A stretch of 64,000 nt of DNA from Parvibaculum sp049651025 (lineage in GTDB: Bacteria > Pseudomonadota > Alphaproteobacteria > Parvibaculales > Parvibaculaceae): contig NZ_JBASBH010000062.1 in assembly GCF_049651025.1 (NCBI RefSeq), positions 18,801-82,800 on the forward strand, in the 5' to 3' direction. Made by a program: the position numbers and the translations under genes. The notes under the pieces are model-generated. The model ran no database searches. It saw only the letters and a program-made list of their open reading frames with translations, and was not told the DNA's origin. Positions 55,765 through 64,000 of this stretch are shown here, in pieces (the stretch's first letter is position 1; every line of letters starts with the position of its first letter).

Positions 55765-56526
55765 TCACTGAACGAACATCGACATCGTCTGCTCAAAGCC
55801 CTGCAGGAACCAAGTCATCATGGCGCCGAGGATCAGGAACAGAAGTGCGAAGCCAAGGCCGATATTGGCGGGCATGGCGATGAAGAAAATCTGGATCTGC
55901 GGCATGAGCTTCGAAAGCAGGCCGATCCCGATATAGAAGACGAGGCCGAAGACGACGAAAGGAGCCGAAAGCTGCACGCCGAGCGTGAATGCGCCCGATG
56001 TAACCTTCACGGCCATTTGCAGAAAGTCGCCCACCGGCAGAATTTCACCGGGCTTGAAGAGCACGTAACTGTCGCGCATGGCGGCAATCAGCAGGTGATG
56101 CATATCGGTCGCGAATATGAGCGTGACGGCAAGCATCGAAAGAAATGTCGCAAGAATGGCGCTTTGCGTGCCTTGCGTCGGATCGACGTTCTGCGCAAAG
56201 GCAAGCCCGGTCTGCAGGGCGATGATATTACCGGCGACATGCAACGCGCTCATGATGAGCTTGGCGGACATGCCGACGAAGATGCCGATCAGCACCTCGT
56301 AAATGACGGCCATGGCGAGGCCGGGAACGGTCGGCGGGATCGCGGAATAGCTGTCGGAGACCAGCGGAAACATCACGGCGGAAAGAACGAGCGCGAGGAG
56401 AAGGCGAACCTGTGCGGGCACCGACACTTCGCCGATGGCGGGCATAAGCATGACCATCGATCCAAGTCGCGAAAAGACGAGCATGAACACGAAGGCGGTT
56501 TGCGGTAGCAATTCGATACTGATCAT
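55765..56526 (-). CDS. fliR: Flagellar export apparatus protein FliR
   Basis: The 253-residue integral membrane component of the export gate has about six helices. The starting region VFMLVFSRLGSMVMLMPAIG and the later LPVGDFLQMAVKVTSGAFTLGVQLSAPFVVF are characteristic. It forms the core of the gate with FliP and FliQ. It lies 18 bases upstream of flhB and 27 bases after fliQ, so these genes form one operon. Confidence 0.97.
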   Translation of the reverse strand: MISIELLPQTAFVFMLVFSRLGSMVMLMPAIGEVSVPAQVRLLLALVLSAVMFPLVSDSYSAIPPTVPGLAMAVIYEVLIGIFVGMSAKLIMSALHVAGNIIALQTGLAFAQNVDPTQGTQSAILATFLSMLAVTLIFATDMHHLLIAAMRDSYVLFKPGEILPVGDFLQMAVKVTSGAFTLGVQLSAPFVVFGLVFYIGIGLLSKLMPQIQIFFIAMPANIGLGFALLFLILGAMMTWFLQGFEQTMSMFVQ

Positions 56527-56553
56527 GCGCGCCTCCCTGCCATCTTCCCGGCG

Positions 56554-56817
56554 TCAGCCCGCGACGATCTTTTGCGCGATGAGGTTCATGTAGCCCTGCA
56601 TGGCCTGCCCCATGAAAGGCAGAGCCAGAAGCAGGACGACGAAGATGGCAACGATCTTCGGCACGAAAACCAAGGTCATTTCCTGCACCTGCGTCAGCGC
56701 CTGCAAAAGCGCGATCACGATGCCGACGACCAGCGCCACAATCATCATAGGCGCGGAAATCTGGAGCATCACATAGATGCTCTGCCGCGCCACATCGACC
56801 ACTTCAGGTCCGGTCAT
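56554..56817 (-). CDS. fliQ: Flagellar export apparatus protein FliQ
   Basis: An 87-residue protein with two membrane helices joined by a short loop (VIALLQALTQVQEMTLVFVPKI), the expected FliQ layout. It is part of the FliPQR export gate. Both neighbours are flagellar genes in the same direction. Confidence 0.97.
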   Translation of the reverse strand: MTGPEVVDVARQSIYVMLQISAPMMIVALVVGIVIALLQALTQVQEMTLVFVPKIVAIFVVLLLALPFMGQAMQGYMNLIAQKIVAG

Positions 56818-56864
56818 CTTCGTTCTGTCCCAAAAAATCTATTTGCTGCTGCACGCCTCGCCGA

Positions 56865-57185
56865 TCAGATCGGCATGCGGATAATGTCCTGATAGGCAGC
56901 GATAACCTTGTCGCGAACGGCGACGACCGTCTGCAGCGTCGTCTCGGCCTCGGCAACCGCCGTCACCACGTCGACGATGCTTCCATCCTTGCTGGCGGCG
57001 GATGCGGCCATCTGGTGTTCGCTCGCCTTGCCGGAGTTGACCGTCTCGTTGACCGCCTTCTGGAGGAAGTCGCCGAAGCTGCCGCTCGCCCCTTCCTTGA
57101 GCGAACTTGCCTGCGCCGCGCCTGTTCCCCCGCCCATGCTCGCTGCCTGGGCATATGCATTCAATGCAACTGCTGGAATGGCCAT
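56865..57185 (-). CDS. fliE: Flagellar hook-basal body complex protein FliE
   Basis: The 106-residue protein joins the MS ring to the proximal rod. The C-terminal segment VVTAVAEAETTLQTVVAVRDKVIAAYQDIIRMPI is the classical FliE end. The N-terminal part is Ala/Gly rich and disordered. It lies 22 bases after flgC and 47 before fliQ. Confidence 0.95.
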   Translation of the reverse strand: MAIPAVALNAYAQAASMGGGTGAAQASSLKEGASGSFGDFLQKAVNETVNSGKASEHQMAASAASKDGSIVDVVTAVAEAETTLQTVVAVRDKVIAAYQDIIRMPI

Positions 57186-57207
57186 AATGGTCTAACCCCT
57201 GAGCCCG

Positions 57208-57627
57208 TTATTTCTTCAAAATTTCGATGGTCTGCGAGATCATGCGCCGCGAAGCCTGAATGAGATTGAGGTTGGCTTCATAGCTGCGCTGCGCCTCGCG
57301 CATATCGACCGCTTCGACAAGGCCGTTGACGTTCGGCGTCTTGACATAGCCATTGGCGTCCGCCGCCGGATGTCCGGGCATATATTTCAACTGAAACTCG
57401 GACTGGTCGAGCATGGGCCGCCCAAGCTGCACCGTGTCGGCGCCAATCGTGCGGTCGAGGCGATCCTGAAATGTCGGAATCTTGCGGCGATAGGGATCGG
57501 CCCCTGCCGTCTTGCCGGTCGAATCCGCATTGGCGATATTTTCGGCGATGATGCGCATACGGCCGCTCTGGGCTTTCAGGCCCGAGGCGGCAACCATCAT
57601 CGACTTGACGAGATCCATGGCGCTCAT
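57208..57627 (-). CDS. flgC: Flagellar proximal rod protein FlgC
   Basis: The 139-residue rod protein has the N-terminal flagellar-rod motif (GLKAQSGRMRIIAENIANADS) and the C-terminal FlgC motif NGLVEAVDMREAQRSYEANLNLIQASRRMISQTIEIL. It is exported without a cleaved signal. It directly follows flgB by 15 bases. Confidence 0.97.
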   Translation of the reverse strand: MSAMDLVKSMMVAASGLKAQSGRMRIIAENIANADSTGKTAGADPYRRKIPTFQDRLDRTIGADTVQLGRPMLDQSEFQLKYMPGHPAADANGYVKTPNVNGLVEAVDMREAQRSYEANLNLIQASRRMISQTIEILKK

Positions 57628-57642
57628 TGTGATTTCCTTCGC

Positions 57643-58074
57643 TTATCGGCCGAGGGCGATACGAACGAGGCCAAGGCCCTTCGAATAGAGCGTCGTGACC
57701 GCCTCGTAATCCATCTGCGTTTGGGCAACCTTGACCATCTGGTCTTCAAGCGTCACCGAGTTACCGTTCGGCGATGTTTCAAAATCCGGCGTCTTGACGA
57801 TCTGGCCGCCACGCGCACGACCGAAGTCGAGCCCTGCGCCGGAGCCCGCAATCGGACTGCCGATATGACCGGCATTCGTGGCGACGGGCGCGAGCTTGGG
57901 TCCGCTCGCATCGACCATCGCGCCGAAATCCAGTTCCTTGAGATCTTTTGCCTCGTATCCGGGCGTATTTGCGTTGGCAACATTCTGCGCAAGCACCTGT
58001 TGGCGCTCTGTGAGCCAATGGAGGCGCTGCTTCATCATCGAGAAGATGGGGAGATCGCCGATCGACATGGTCAT
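57643..58074 (-). CDS. flgB: Flagellar proximal rod protein FlgB
   Basis: The 143-residue rod protein has the conserved segment QVLAQNVANANTPGYEAKDL near its start and VTLEDQMVKVAQTQMDYEAVTTLYSKGLGLVRIAL at its end. It is the first gene of the leftward flagellar set flgB-flgC-fliE-fliQ-fliR-flhB. Its upstream region is shared with fliO and contains CtrA-type sites. Confidence 0.96.
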   Translation of the reverse strand: MTMSIGDLPIFSMMKQRLHWLTERQQVLAQNVANANTPGYEAKDLKELDFGAMVDASGPKLAPVATNAGHIGSPIAGSGAGLDFGRARGGQIVKTPDFETSPNGNSVTLEDQMVKVAQTQMDYEAVTTLYSKGLGLVRIALGR

Positions 58075-58187
58075 GTGCCCATTTTGAAGACCTCTGCCCG
58101 TCCCTTCTGGGTACTGAGCGGCTGTCTCACGAAGTCAGTTCAGGGCCACGCATTCCTTGGCGGCAGGCTGATATTCGGCAGGCAGGG

Positions 58188-58202
58188 TTAAGATCATCCT
58201 AA
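58188..58202. promoter_or_regulatory. CtrA-like site, imperfect (flgB-proximal)
   Basis: TTAA-GATCATC-CTAA has the N7 spacing of a CtrA binding site with one half altered. It lies 114 bases upstream of the flgB start. Confidence 0.45.
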
Positions 58203-58269
58203 CGGCGGCAAAATTGACCTAGTGACGTAACAAAGGGCTAACCACCAAAAACGAGCTTTTATGCGGCTC

Positions 58270-58284
58270 TTAACCGGGCATTAA
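58270..58284. promoter_or_regulatory. Perfect CtrA box in the flgB/fliO divergent promoter
   Basis: TTAA-CCGGGCA-TTAA matches the full CtrA consensus TTAA-N7-TTAA. A GACTC (GANTC, CcrM methylation target) follows at 58289-58293. The site is 68 bases upstream of the fliO start and about 196 from flgB. Confidence 0.7.
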
Positions 58285-58351
58285 GCATGACTCGGCAAAT
58301 TATGCCCCATAGGCGCCCCGTCTTGGGACGCCGCGCGTTTCGGGCACACGC

Positions 58352-58717
58352 ATGGAAGTCACAGAAATTCTACGCTTCATCGCCTCTCTGGCCTTCATCA
58401 TCGGGCTGATCGGGCTTTGCGCTTACGTCGCCAAACGCCTCGGCCTGGCGACAGGCGGCATCACATCGACAGGCGGCCAGAAGCGTCTCGCCATCGTCGA
58501 AGTAAAAGTCGTCGACGCCAAACATCGCCTCGTTCTCATTCGGCGCGACGACCGCGAGCACCTCGTGCTGCTCGGCGGCGAACGGGATTTGCTGATTGAA
58601 GCGGGCATTGAAGCGCCGGCTGTCGAGCCCGCAACGGAAGCGACGAATGTGGCACGCGCCACGCCCCCGCTTCAGTTCCAGAAAATAGTCGACTTCATCA
58701 AGGAGCGCCGCGCGTGA
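58352..58717 (+). CDS. fliO: Flagellar biosynthesis protein FliO
   Basis: The 121-residue protein has one N-terminal membrane segment (about 7-27) and a small cytoplasmic domain with KRLAIVEVKVVDAKHRLVLIRRDDREHLVLLGGERDLLIE, the pattern of FliO. It aids assembly of the FliP ring. Its stop overlaps the fliP start by 4 bases. Confidence 0.93.
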   Translation: MEVTEILRFIASLAFIIGLIGLCAYVAKRLGLATGGITSTGGQKRLAIVEVKVVDAKHRLVLIRRDDREHLVLLGGERDLLIEAGIEAPAVEPATEATNVARATPPLQFQKIVDFIKERRA

Positions 58718-59478
58718 ACCGTACCCTCCACATGATGTTGCGCCGGTTGCCGCTTCTGGCCGGAATCGCAGGCGCATTCGTCGCCTTCGCCATCACCGGC
58801 CCTGCCCTTGCCGACACCATCAAGGTCGACCTCGCCGATAATTTCGGCCTGACCGATCACGTCGTCCAGCTCGTCGCGCTGATCACGGTGCTGAGCCTCG
58901 CGCCGTCGATCTTCATCATGGTGACGTCGTTCGTCCGCATCGTCGTCGTGCTGTCGCTCCTGCGCACCGCCATCGGCACGCAGCAATCGCCGCCGAACTC
59001 CGTGCTGATCAGCCTGGCGCTCTTCCTCACTGCTTTCGTAATGACGCCGACCTTCACCAAGGCCTATCACGACGGCATCGAGCCGCTGATGAACAAGCAG
59101 ATCGAACTGAGCGAGGCCTTCACGAAAACCGCAGAGCCCTTCAAGGGCTTCATGCTCACGCAAGTCCGCAAGCAGGACCTGAAACTCTTCGTCGATCTTT
59201 CGAAGATGCCCAAAGCGCAAGAAGCCAAAGACCTACCGCTTCAGGTTGTCGTGCCGGCCTTCATGCTGAGCGAATTGCGCCGCGCCTTTGAAATCGGCTT
59301 CCTGATCTTCCTGCCCTTCGTCGTCATCGACATGGTCGTCGCATCCGTTCTGATGTCGATGGGCATGATGATGCTGCCGCCGGTCACGATCTCGCTACCG
59401 TTCAAGCTGATTTTCTTCGTGCTGGTCGATGGCTGGAGCTTGATCGCAGGCAGTCTGGTCCAAAGCTTCGGCACCTGA
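58714..59478 (+). CDS. fliP: Flagellar export apparatus protein FliP
   Basis: The 254-residue precursor has a cleavable signal (about 1-30), then four helices. VVQLVALITVLSLAPSIFIMVTSFVRIVVVLSLLRTAIGTQQSPPN, FMLSELRRAFEIGFLIFLPFVVIDMVVAS and MMMLPPVTISLPFKLIFFVLVDGW are hallmark FliP blocks. It starts at GTG 58714 inside fliO. It forms the export gate with FliQ and FliR, encoded in the divergent operon. Confidence 0.98.
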   Translation: MNRTLHMMLRRLPLLAGIAGAFVAFAITGPALADTIKVDLADNFGLTDHVVQLVALITVLSLAPSIFIMVTSFVRIVVVLSLLRTAIGTQQSPPNSVLISLALFLTAFVMTPTFTKAYHDGIEPLMNKQIELSEAFTKTAEPFKGFMLTQVRKQDLKLFVDLSKMPKAQEAKDLPLQVVVPAFMLSELRRAFEIGFLIFLPFVVIDMVVASVLMSMGMMMLPPVTISLPFKLIFFVLVDGWSLIAGSLVQSFGT

Positions 59479-59520
59479 CGAGGCGTATCGTCTGCGGCCT
59501 GCCCGATCAGGTCAGGCTGC

Positions 59521-62500
59521 TCAGTTGACGGCAACCGGCGAGGCGACATTTGCATTGGCCGCCTTTGCCGGAGCGGCAGGCGGTGCATCGTCCGTCTTCA
59601 GCGTGGAAACAAAACGCTCTATCATATTGACCGCAGCAATGCGGCTCGCCAACTCGCGAAAGGCAACGCCCGATCTCTCGATCGGATCGCTGACGACGGC
59701 AAAGGCGCTCGCATCGGGCGTATGGGCCATGCGGTCGCCAAAGGTAGCGCGCAGACGCGAAAGCCCTTCCTCATCCGTCGCAAATGAATAGGCGATGGCA
59801 GCCCGCATCACATCGAAACGCACATTCGCGGGCAGTTCCTTGTCAGGCTTCGCGCTGATATTGCCCTTCTCCGCGAGAGCTTGCGCCGCCTGACCGGCTT
59901 CGTCCCAGCGCTGCGCCTCCCACATTACATCGGCCCGAAGCCTTTCGGCCTGCTCTCCGGTCATCTCCGACAGAAGATCGAGAGACAGGTCATATTGCTT
60001 GAGCGAGGCCAGCGCGCGCGCTTCGATCAACTGGCGCTGGCGGCCAAGCTCTTCGGGCAACTGGTTCTGCGCCGTCGCACGAATGATCTGCAAGGCTTCA
60101 TTCGGCTTTTCATCCAGCAGATAAACGCCAGCGAGACGTGCCGCCACCTGCGCCTTGGCGACGCTGCCATAAAGGCGCTGCTCGACCTGATAGCGCAGAA
60201 GAACTTCAGCCTGCGCAAGCAAATCGATCGACACCAGCCGTTCAGCGAGATGACGAATAAGCTCGTCCCCCTTCTGCCCGATCGGCGTCAGATCCTGGAA
60301 GTTGTAATAAAAGGCAAGCGCCTGCACCGCCGTAAGATTTTTGGCGCCCGGTCCGATGAAATAATCCGCGAAAATATCCGGCATCTGCGCGCCCATCGCT
60401 CGCGCATCGTCGCTATCGGGGAAATTGATGGTCGCGACACGCATCGCGCCCAGCGCCTCGACGACATTGCCTTTCGCGAGCTGAAGCTCCGCCAGCTTGG
60501 ACAGAATACGCCGCTCCAGATCGTCGCCGCGCCAGGCCATGCGCAACCGGTTGAGCTCATCTATCAACTTGTCGTTGCTGAGCTTGCCGGTCTTGTTGAG
60601 AAGCACTGCCTTTTCAAATCGCGCGCGAACCGTGGCACCACGATCACCTTCCGCAATCGCCTTATCATAAAGGGCGACGGCCTCGGCTGGCTTGTCGAGA
60701 GCGCCGAGCAATTCCGCCTGCAAGACCAGCGACTGCGCGCGTGTGCCCCGATCCGCGATCACGGCAGGCAAATGCGCAAGATATCCGCGGGCACTGGCGA
60801 CATCCTTCATTGCAAGCGCGGCTTCCGCTGCCTTCAGATGCACTTTTTGAGCGAGAGCCGGATCGAGCGCATCTATCGCCGTATTGCCGAAATTGAAATC
60901 CTTGAGCGCCGCATCCATCTGGCCAAGCGACGCCCGCGCCAGACCGCGCCAGACCGCCGCATTCGGGTCCATCTCAAGCGAACTGGTCGAGAGATCGGAA
61001 ATGGCCTGCGCATGGCGATCCGCCATCACCTCGCCTATTCCGCGCAGCGCACGAAATGCCGGGTCGTTCTCAAGCTTCTTTTCTTCGTTCGAGGCCATAT
61101 CAAGCTGCGTCAGCGCTTCAGGCCCGATCCCGTTCGCCAGAAGAAATCGAGCATAAGCAACCCGCGCTGCGGCCTGCTCGTCGGCCGTGGCCGCCAGAAT
61201 GTTCTTCAGATGCTCCTGCCGGTTCACAATGAACCTGCCGCTACCGCGCCATGCCGGAAAATCCGTGGCGGCTGGCGACCTGGCTGCCACACCCCGCACC
61301 AACGACGTCGGTGTGCCGTCATTATCGGCGGACAAGGTCAATCCATCATGCCGCGAAATGACGACGGCATCGGGGGCAGCCGCGACATTGAGATCGTCGG
61401 CGATCCGCACGATAGCCACGCCTTGCGTCGTCTGCAGCGCCTGAAACTCGACGAAACTGCGCGACGCTTGCACCGACTGGATCGTTCCGCGCGCCGTGGC
61501 GACCATCAGAGTGTCGCGAACCAGCGGATCACGAATTTTCAATATGTCGCGCGCGCCTGAAAGATCGAGAGAGACGACGCCCTCGCCGGATTCGCTCCAG
61601 CTTCGCGTCAGCGAGATGGAGCGCCCCGTGCTGGTCAACGTATCCGCAAGTGAAATGCGCCATGCCGTACCATCTTCAGCCGCACCGGCAAGCAAGCGAG
61701 CCCCCTTCAGAGGAATGGCAAGCGCCGTGCCTTTCTCGACATCCACAACTGTGGGCGCGCCGATTTCTTTCAGCACAGCGGGATCGATGGCGGTGAGATC
61801 GAGCGGAGCCTGATGGTCGAAGACGATCCACAAAGTATTCGAGCGCACGAAAACCGCAGCGCCCGTCGCCTCCCTCCAGGGAAACAAAAGATCAAGACGT
61901 CCATTCGCGTTCTGCGCTTCAACCTTGAGCGGCGCGCCAACTGCCTCGGCAACCTTGGTTTCCGGCGCCACTTGCGGGGCGACCGGCGTTTTCTCTGCCG
62001 CCTGCACCGGCTCGGGTGCAACTTGGGCCTGTTCAGCAGCAGGAGGCGTGATCGACTTCGGGGTGTGCTCGCTCGGCGGTTGCGCTGCAGCCGTTTCTTT
62101 CGGCGGCGCCACAGGCTCTTCGGCTTTCGGTGCGGTAGCGGCCGCCTTTTCCGGCTCCACGACTTCGGTCAAGGCTGCTTGCGCTGGTTTCAAATCGAGA
62201 ACGACACCGAGGTCTTCGCGGAAGTCCGACACAGTGACGCCGGATTTGAGCTTCATGAAAATAGACAGGCGGCCATCGCGTTCACGTGCGCTGATGGTTT
62301 GCAGATAGGGCGGCGGATCGACGCGAATAGGAGCGAGTGCCACTTTGGCGCTGCGGTCGAAAGTGATGGTTGCGCTGCCCTCTTGCTGGGCAATCGAATA
62401 AAGAACCGGCTGGTTCCAGTCGAAAACGAGACGCGTGATGCCATCATGGCGCCCGACCCGAACGACAAGCGCCGGCGGCGGCGCGGTCGGATCGATGACA

Positions 62501-62988
62501 CCCATTTCCTTGGCGAGCTTTGCTTCAGCAGCCGCTTTCGCCTTCGCTTCGGCGGCGGCGGCGAGGCGCGCAAGCACATCGGCAGGCAGCGGCGGCGGCG
62601 CACCGGCCCAGGTCGAGGGCAACAAATCGACGTAAAGCGAATTCTCCGCCTCGCGGACATTCATCCAGTATTCGAATTTGAGGCCAAGCCGGAGCGTCTT
62701 TCCGTCGGCATCCTGCCGCGCAAGCCCGACCGTATTGGGCATCTGACGCAGGAACTCGTTGAGGTCGATTGAAAACGGCGCGTCGAATTTGACGACCAGA
62801 ACACCGGCGACCATCGACTGCGTGTGACGTGGCACGCCACCCGGCCAGGTAAAGACGATGCGGCCATAACCGCCCTGCTCGGAAAGCGCGGTCCCGACCT
62901 TGGTCGCCGCATTGGCGGGCAAGGCGCTGATGCCGATGGAAACGACGAGAAAAAATGCTGCGGCCAGCATGCGCACGCAATGCAGCAT
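59521..62988 (-). CDS. Very large exported TPR protein of unknown function at the flagellar locus
   Basis: From ATG 62988 the protein has 1155 residues. A signal peptide (LAAAFFLVVSIGISALPANA) is followed by beta-rich, AMIN-like segments: GYGRIVFTWPGGVPRHT, LVVRVGRHDGITRLVFDW and NGRLDLLFPWREATGAAVF. A long Ala/Pro/Glu linker lies between them (about 290-380). The C-terminal ~600 residues are TPR-type helical repeats (AYARFLLANGIGPEALTQLD, AVWRGLARASLGQMDAALKD, ALDKPAEAVALYDKAIAEGD and others). It is probably periplasmic. The start is uncertain: GTG 63060 and TTG 63138 are in frame. It lies 227 bases after the motE-like gene, same strand. I know no function for it. Confidence 0.72.
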   Translation of the reverse strand: MLHCVRMLAAAFFLVVSIGISALPANAATKVGTALSEQGGYGRIVFTWPGGVPRHTQSMVAGVLVVKFDAPFSIDLNEFLRQMPNTVGLARQDADGKTLRLGLKFEYWMNVREAENSLYVDLLPSTWAGAPPPLPADVLARLAAAAEAKAKAAAEAKLAKEMGVIDPTAPPPALVVRVGRHDGITRLVFDWNQPVLYSIAQQEGSATITFDRSAKVALAPIRVDPPPYLQTISARERDGRLSIFMKLKSGVTVSDFREDLGVVLDLKPAQAALTEVVEPEKAAATAPKAEEPVAPPKETAAAQPPSEHTPKSITPPAAEQAQVAPEPVQAAEKTPVAPQVAPETKVAEAVGAPLKVEAQNANGRLDLLFPWREATGAAVFVRSNTLWIVFDHQAPLDLTAIDPAVLKEIGAPTVVDVEKGTALAIPLKGARLLAGAAEDGTAWRISLADTLTSTGRSISLTRSWSESGEGVVSLDLSGARDILKIRDPLVRDTLMVATARGTIQSVQASRSFVEFQALQTTQGVAIVRIADDLNVAAAPDAVVISRHDGLTLSADNDGTPTSLVRGVAARSPAATDFPAWRGSGRFIVNRQEHLKNILAATADEQAAARVAYARFLLANGIGPEALTQLDMASNEEKKLENDPAFRALRGIGEVMADRHAQAISDLSTSSLEMDPNAAVWRGLARASLGQMDAALKDFNFGNTAIDALDPALAQKVHLKAAEAALAMKDVASARGYLAHLPAVIADRGTRAQSLVLQAELLGALDKPAEAVALYDKAIAEGDRGATVRARFEKAVLLNKTGKLSNDKLIDELNRLRMAWRGDDLERRILSKLAELQLAKGNVVEALGAMRVATINFPDSDDARAMGAQMPDIFADYFIGPGAKNLTAVQALAFYYNFQDLTPIGQKGDELIRHLAERLVSIDLLAQAEVLLRYQVEQRLYGSVAKAQVAARLAGVYLLDEKPNEALQIIRATAQNQLPEELGRQRQLIEARALASLKQYDLSLDLLSEMTGEQAERLRADVMWEAQRWDEAGQAAQALAEKGNISAKPDKELPANVRFDVMRAAIAYSFATDEEGLSRLRATFGDRMAHTPDASAFAVVSDPIERSGVAFRELASRIAAVNMIERFVSTLKTDDAPPAAPAKAANANVASPVAVN

Positions 62989-63215
62989 CCAGCCGTCGAC
63001 ATGGCGCGCAGGCGCCCGCCGTTCCAGATCATGCCGCCCGGCATCGACCACGTTTGTCACTCGCTCAAATCTCTTGCGCGGGGGCGCAAACAGGCGCCAC
63101 CGCGACGCTTGCCCGATCGCAAGCGGTTTGCCGCTCAAGTCTAGGTGGATGGGGTTAAGAGACGTCTAAGGCCACCGGCGGAAAAGCCGGTCGATCTGCC
63201 ACGAATGCGCGGTTT

Positions 63216-63995
63216 TCAGCCCGGCTGGCCGGCCCCGACCGGCGCGGCGGCCTGCGGTGCGGCTGCGGGAGCATTGGCGGCCTTCGGCGCGACAATCTTC
63301 CCGTCCGACATTTCGGGCAATTTGTCGCCCGTCGCCAGCTCGACCGTCAGCTCCTGAGCCGCAACCGGGTCCATGACGGCAAGCACAGCCGACATCTTGC
63401 GGGGTTGCATGCGCTTGGCGACATCGATCAACACGCCCATGTCGAGCCGCTCGAAAATGCGGGCAGCTTCCTTCGGTTTCATCGTCTCGTACATTTTGAC
63501 GACATCGGCCATCTGAGCTTCGTTGCGTTTGTCATTCTCGGCGATCTGGCCATTGATCTTCGCCTCGATCGCCTTCAACTCGGCAATACGATCCTCGACG
63601 CGCTTTTCCGCAGCCGATAAAAGCTGCTCGCGCAAATCGAGGTCCTTGCCCCGCTTGTCGAGATCTTCGCGCCGCGCCGTGAGGCTGCCAAGAACGGCAA
63701 TCTCCGCCGGGCTCAATTTCGTCTCGTGCAATTGCTGCGTCTGTGTCGCAAGCGCCGCCTCATTGGCGGCGGCGCTGTCCGCGCCCTTGCCCGCGCCGTG
63801 AGAAGCGCCCTCGCCCTCGGGTGCCACATGTTCGCCTTCAGCCGCTTTGGGCGCAGCCGGCGCTTCGGCAGAACTCGCCAGCGCGGGTCCGGCCAGCACA
63901 TCGCCAAAGCCACCGATGAGGTGGACGACCTTGAGCCCGAGCAGCATCGCGGCAACGAGCATCACAGTCGGCAGAAGACGAAGGCGATCTAGCAT
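63216..63995 (-). CDS. MotE-like flagellar motor-associated protein
   Basis: The 259-residue protein has an N-terminal signal/membrane segment (about 8-28), an Ala/Glu-rich stretch, a coiled coil (about 100-165; ARREDLDKRGKDLDLREQLL) and an MgtE-N-like domain with MYETMKPKEAARIFERLDMGVLIDVAKRMQPRKMSAVLAVMDP (about 168-211). In rhizobia, MotE is the periplasmic chaperone for the motor protein MotC. The end is Ala/Pro rich. The gene lies 5 bases from the right edge of the window and is complete from ATG 63995. Confidence 0.85.
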   Translation of the reverse strand: MLDRLRLLPTVMLVAAMLLGLKVVHLIGGFGDVLAGPALASSAEAPAAPKAAEGEHVAPEGEGASHGAGKGADSAAANEAALATQTQQLHETKLSPAEIAVLGSLTARREDLDKRGKDLDLREQLLSAAEKRVEDRIAELKAIEAKINGQIAENDKRNEAQMADVVKMYETMKPKEAARIFERLDMGVLIDVAKRMQPRKMSAVLAVMDPVAAQELTVELATGDKLPEMSDGKIVAPKAANAPAAAPQAAAPVGAGQPG

Positions 63996-64000
63996 TATGC

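Noticed and set aside
59881..61560. A 559-codon open frame on the plus strand
   Set aside because: It is antisense to the large TPR protein, whose signal peptide and repeats make it the real gene.
63174..63191. ACCGGC-GCCGGT hairpin after the motE-like gene as a terminator
   Set aside because: The stem is only 6 bp and no T run follows on the minus strand.

Overview
The window reads as a continuous piece of an alphaproteobacterial chromosome. The evidence is a hybrid sensor kinase of the CckA type, a class-specific F1-ATPase inhibitor zeta subunit (DUF1476), a DUF3126 protein, a purC-purS-purQ-purL order with a short PurL, a perfect TTAA-N7-TTAA CtrA box and GC-rich codon use. The many acyl-CoA and short-chain dehydrogenase genes fit a lipid- or hydrocarbon-degrading genus such as Parvibaculum; that genus name is an inference, not something I could test. 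I see no prophage, insertion sequence, CRISPR array or rRNA operon.

Region 1 (1-13.5 kb) mixes a glycine-zipper surface protein, a LapG-like lipoprotein protease, crotonase-fold enzymes, an FKBP isomerase, a gamma-carbonic anhydrase, several exported or membrane proteins of unknown role, an SDR, an amine oxidase-like flavoprotein and cysE. Region 2 (13.6-30.8 kb) is catabolic and transport: two alpha/beta hydrolases, a sulfatase, a crotonase, two SDRs, a PilZ protein, an M20 peptidase, two tandem GPH-type permeases, an atypical NRAMP-family transporter behind tRNA-Leu(UAA), a CinA-N protein, map, radC and a Tat-exported amidase. Region 3 (30.9-47.5 kb) is mostly housekeeping: purB, a fourth crotonase, sulfate uptake genes (binding protein, cysT, cysW, but no cysA), a periplasmic PQQ dehydrogenase, the zeta subunit, purCSQL, bolA, grxD, rpsD, trmJ and icd.

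Region 4 (47.5-64 kb) holds a decayed methyltransferase gene, alaS, recA with a likely SOS box, cckA, then a flagellar block. flgB-flgC-fliE-fliQ-fliR-flhB run leftward into cckA, fliO-fliP run rightward, and a very large periplasmic TPR protein and a MotE-like protein follow. A CtrA box and a GANTC site lie in the divergent flgB/fliO promoter. The kinase that feeds CtrA is therefore encoded at the end of a flagellar gene string that CtrA probably controls.

The best candidates for something undescribed are the giant TPR protein at the flagellar locus, the NRAMP-like transporter whose metal-site motifs are rewritten, and the set of four crotonases that each keep only one of the two classical catalytic glutamates. 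Nothing here looks like a defence island or a biosynthetic cluster.
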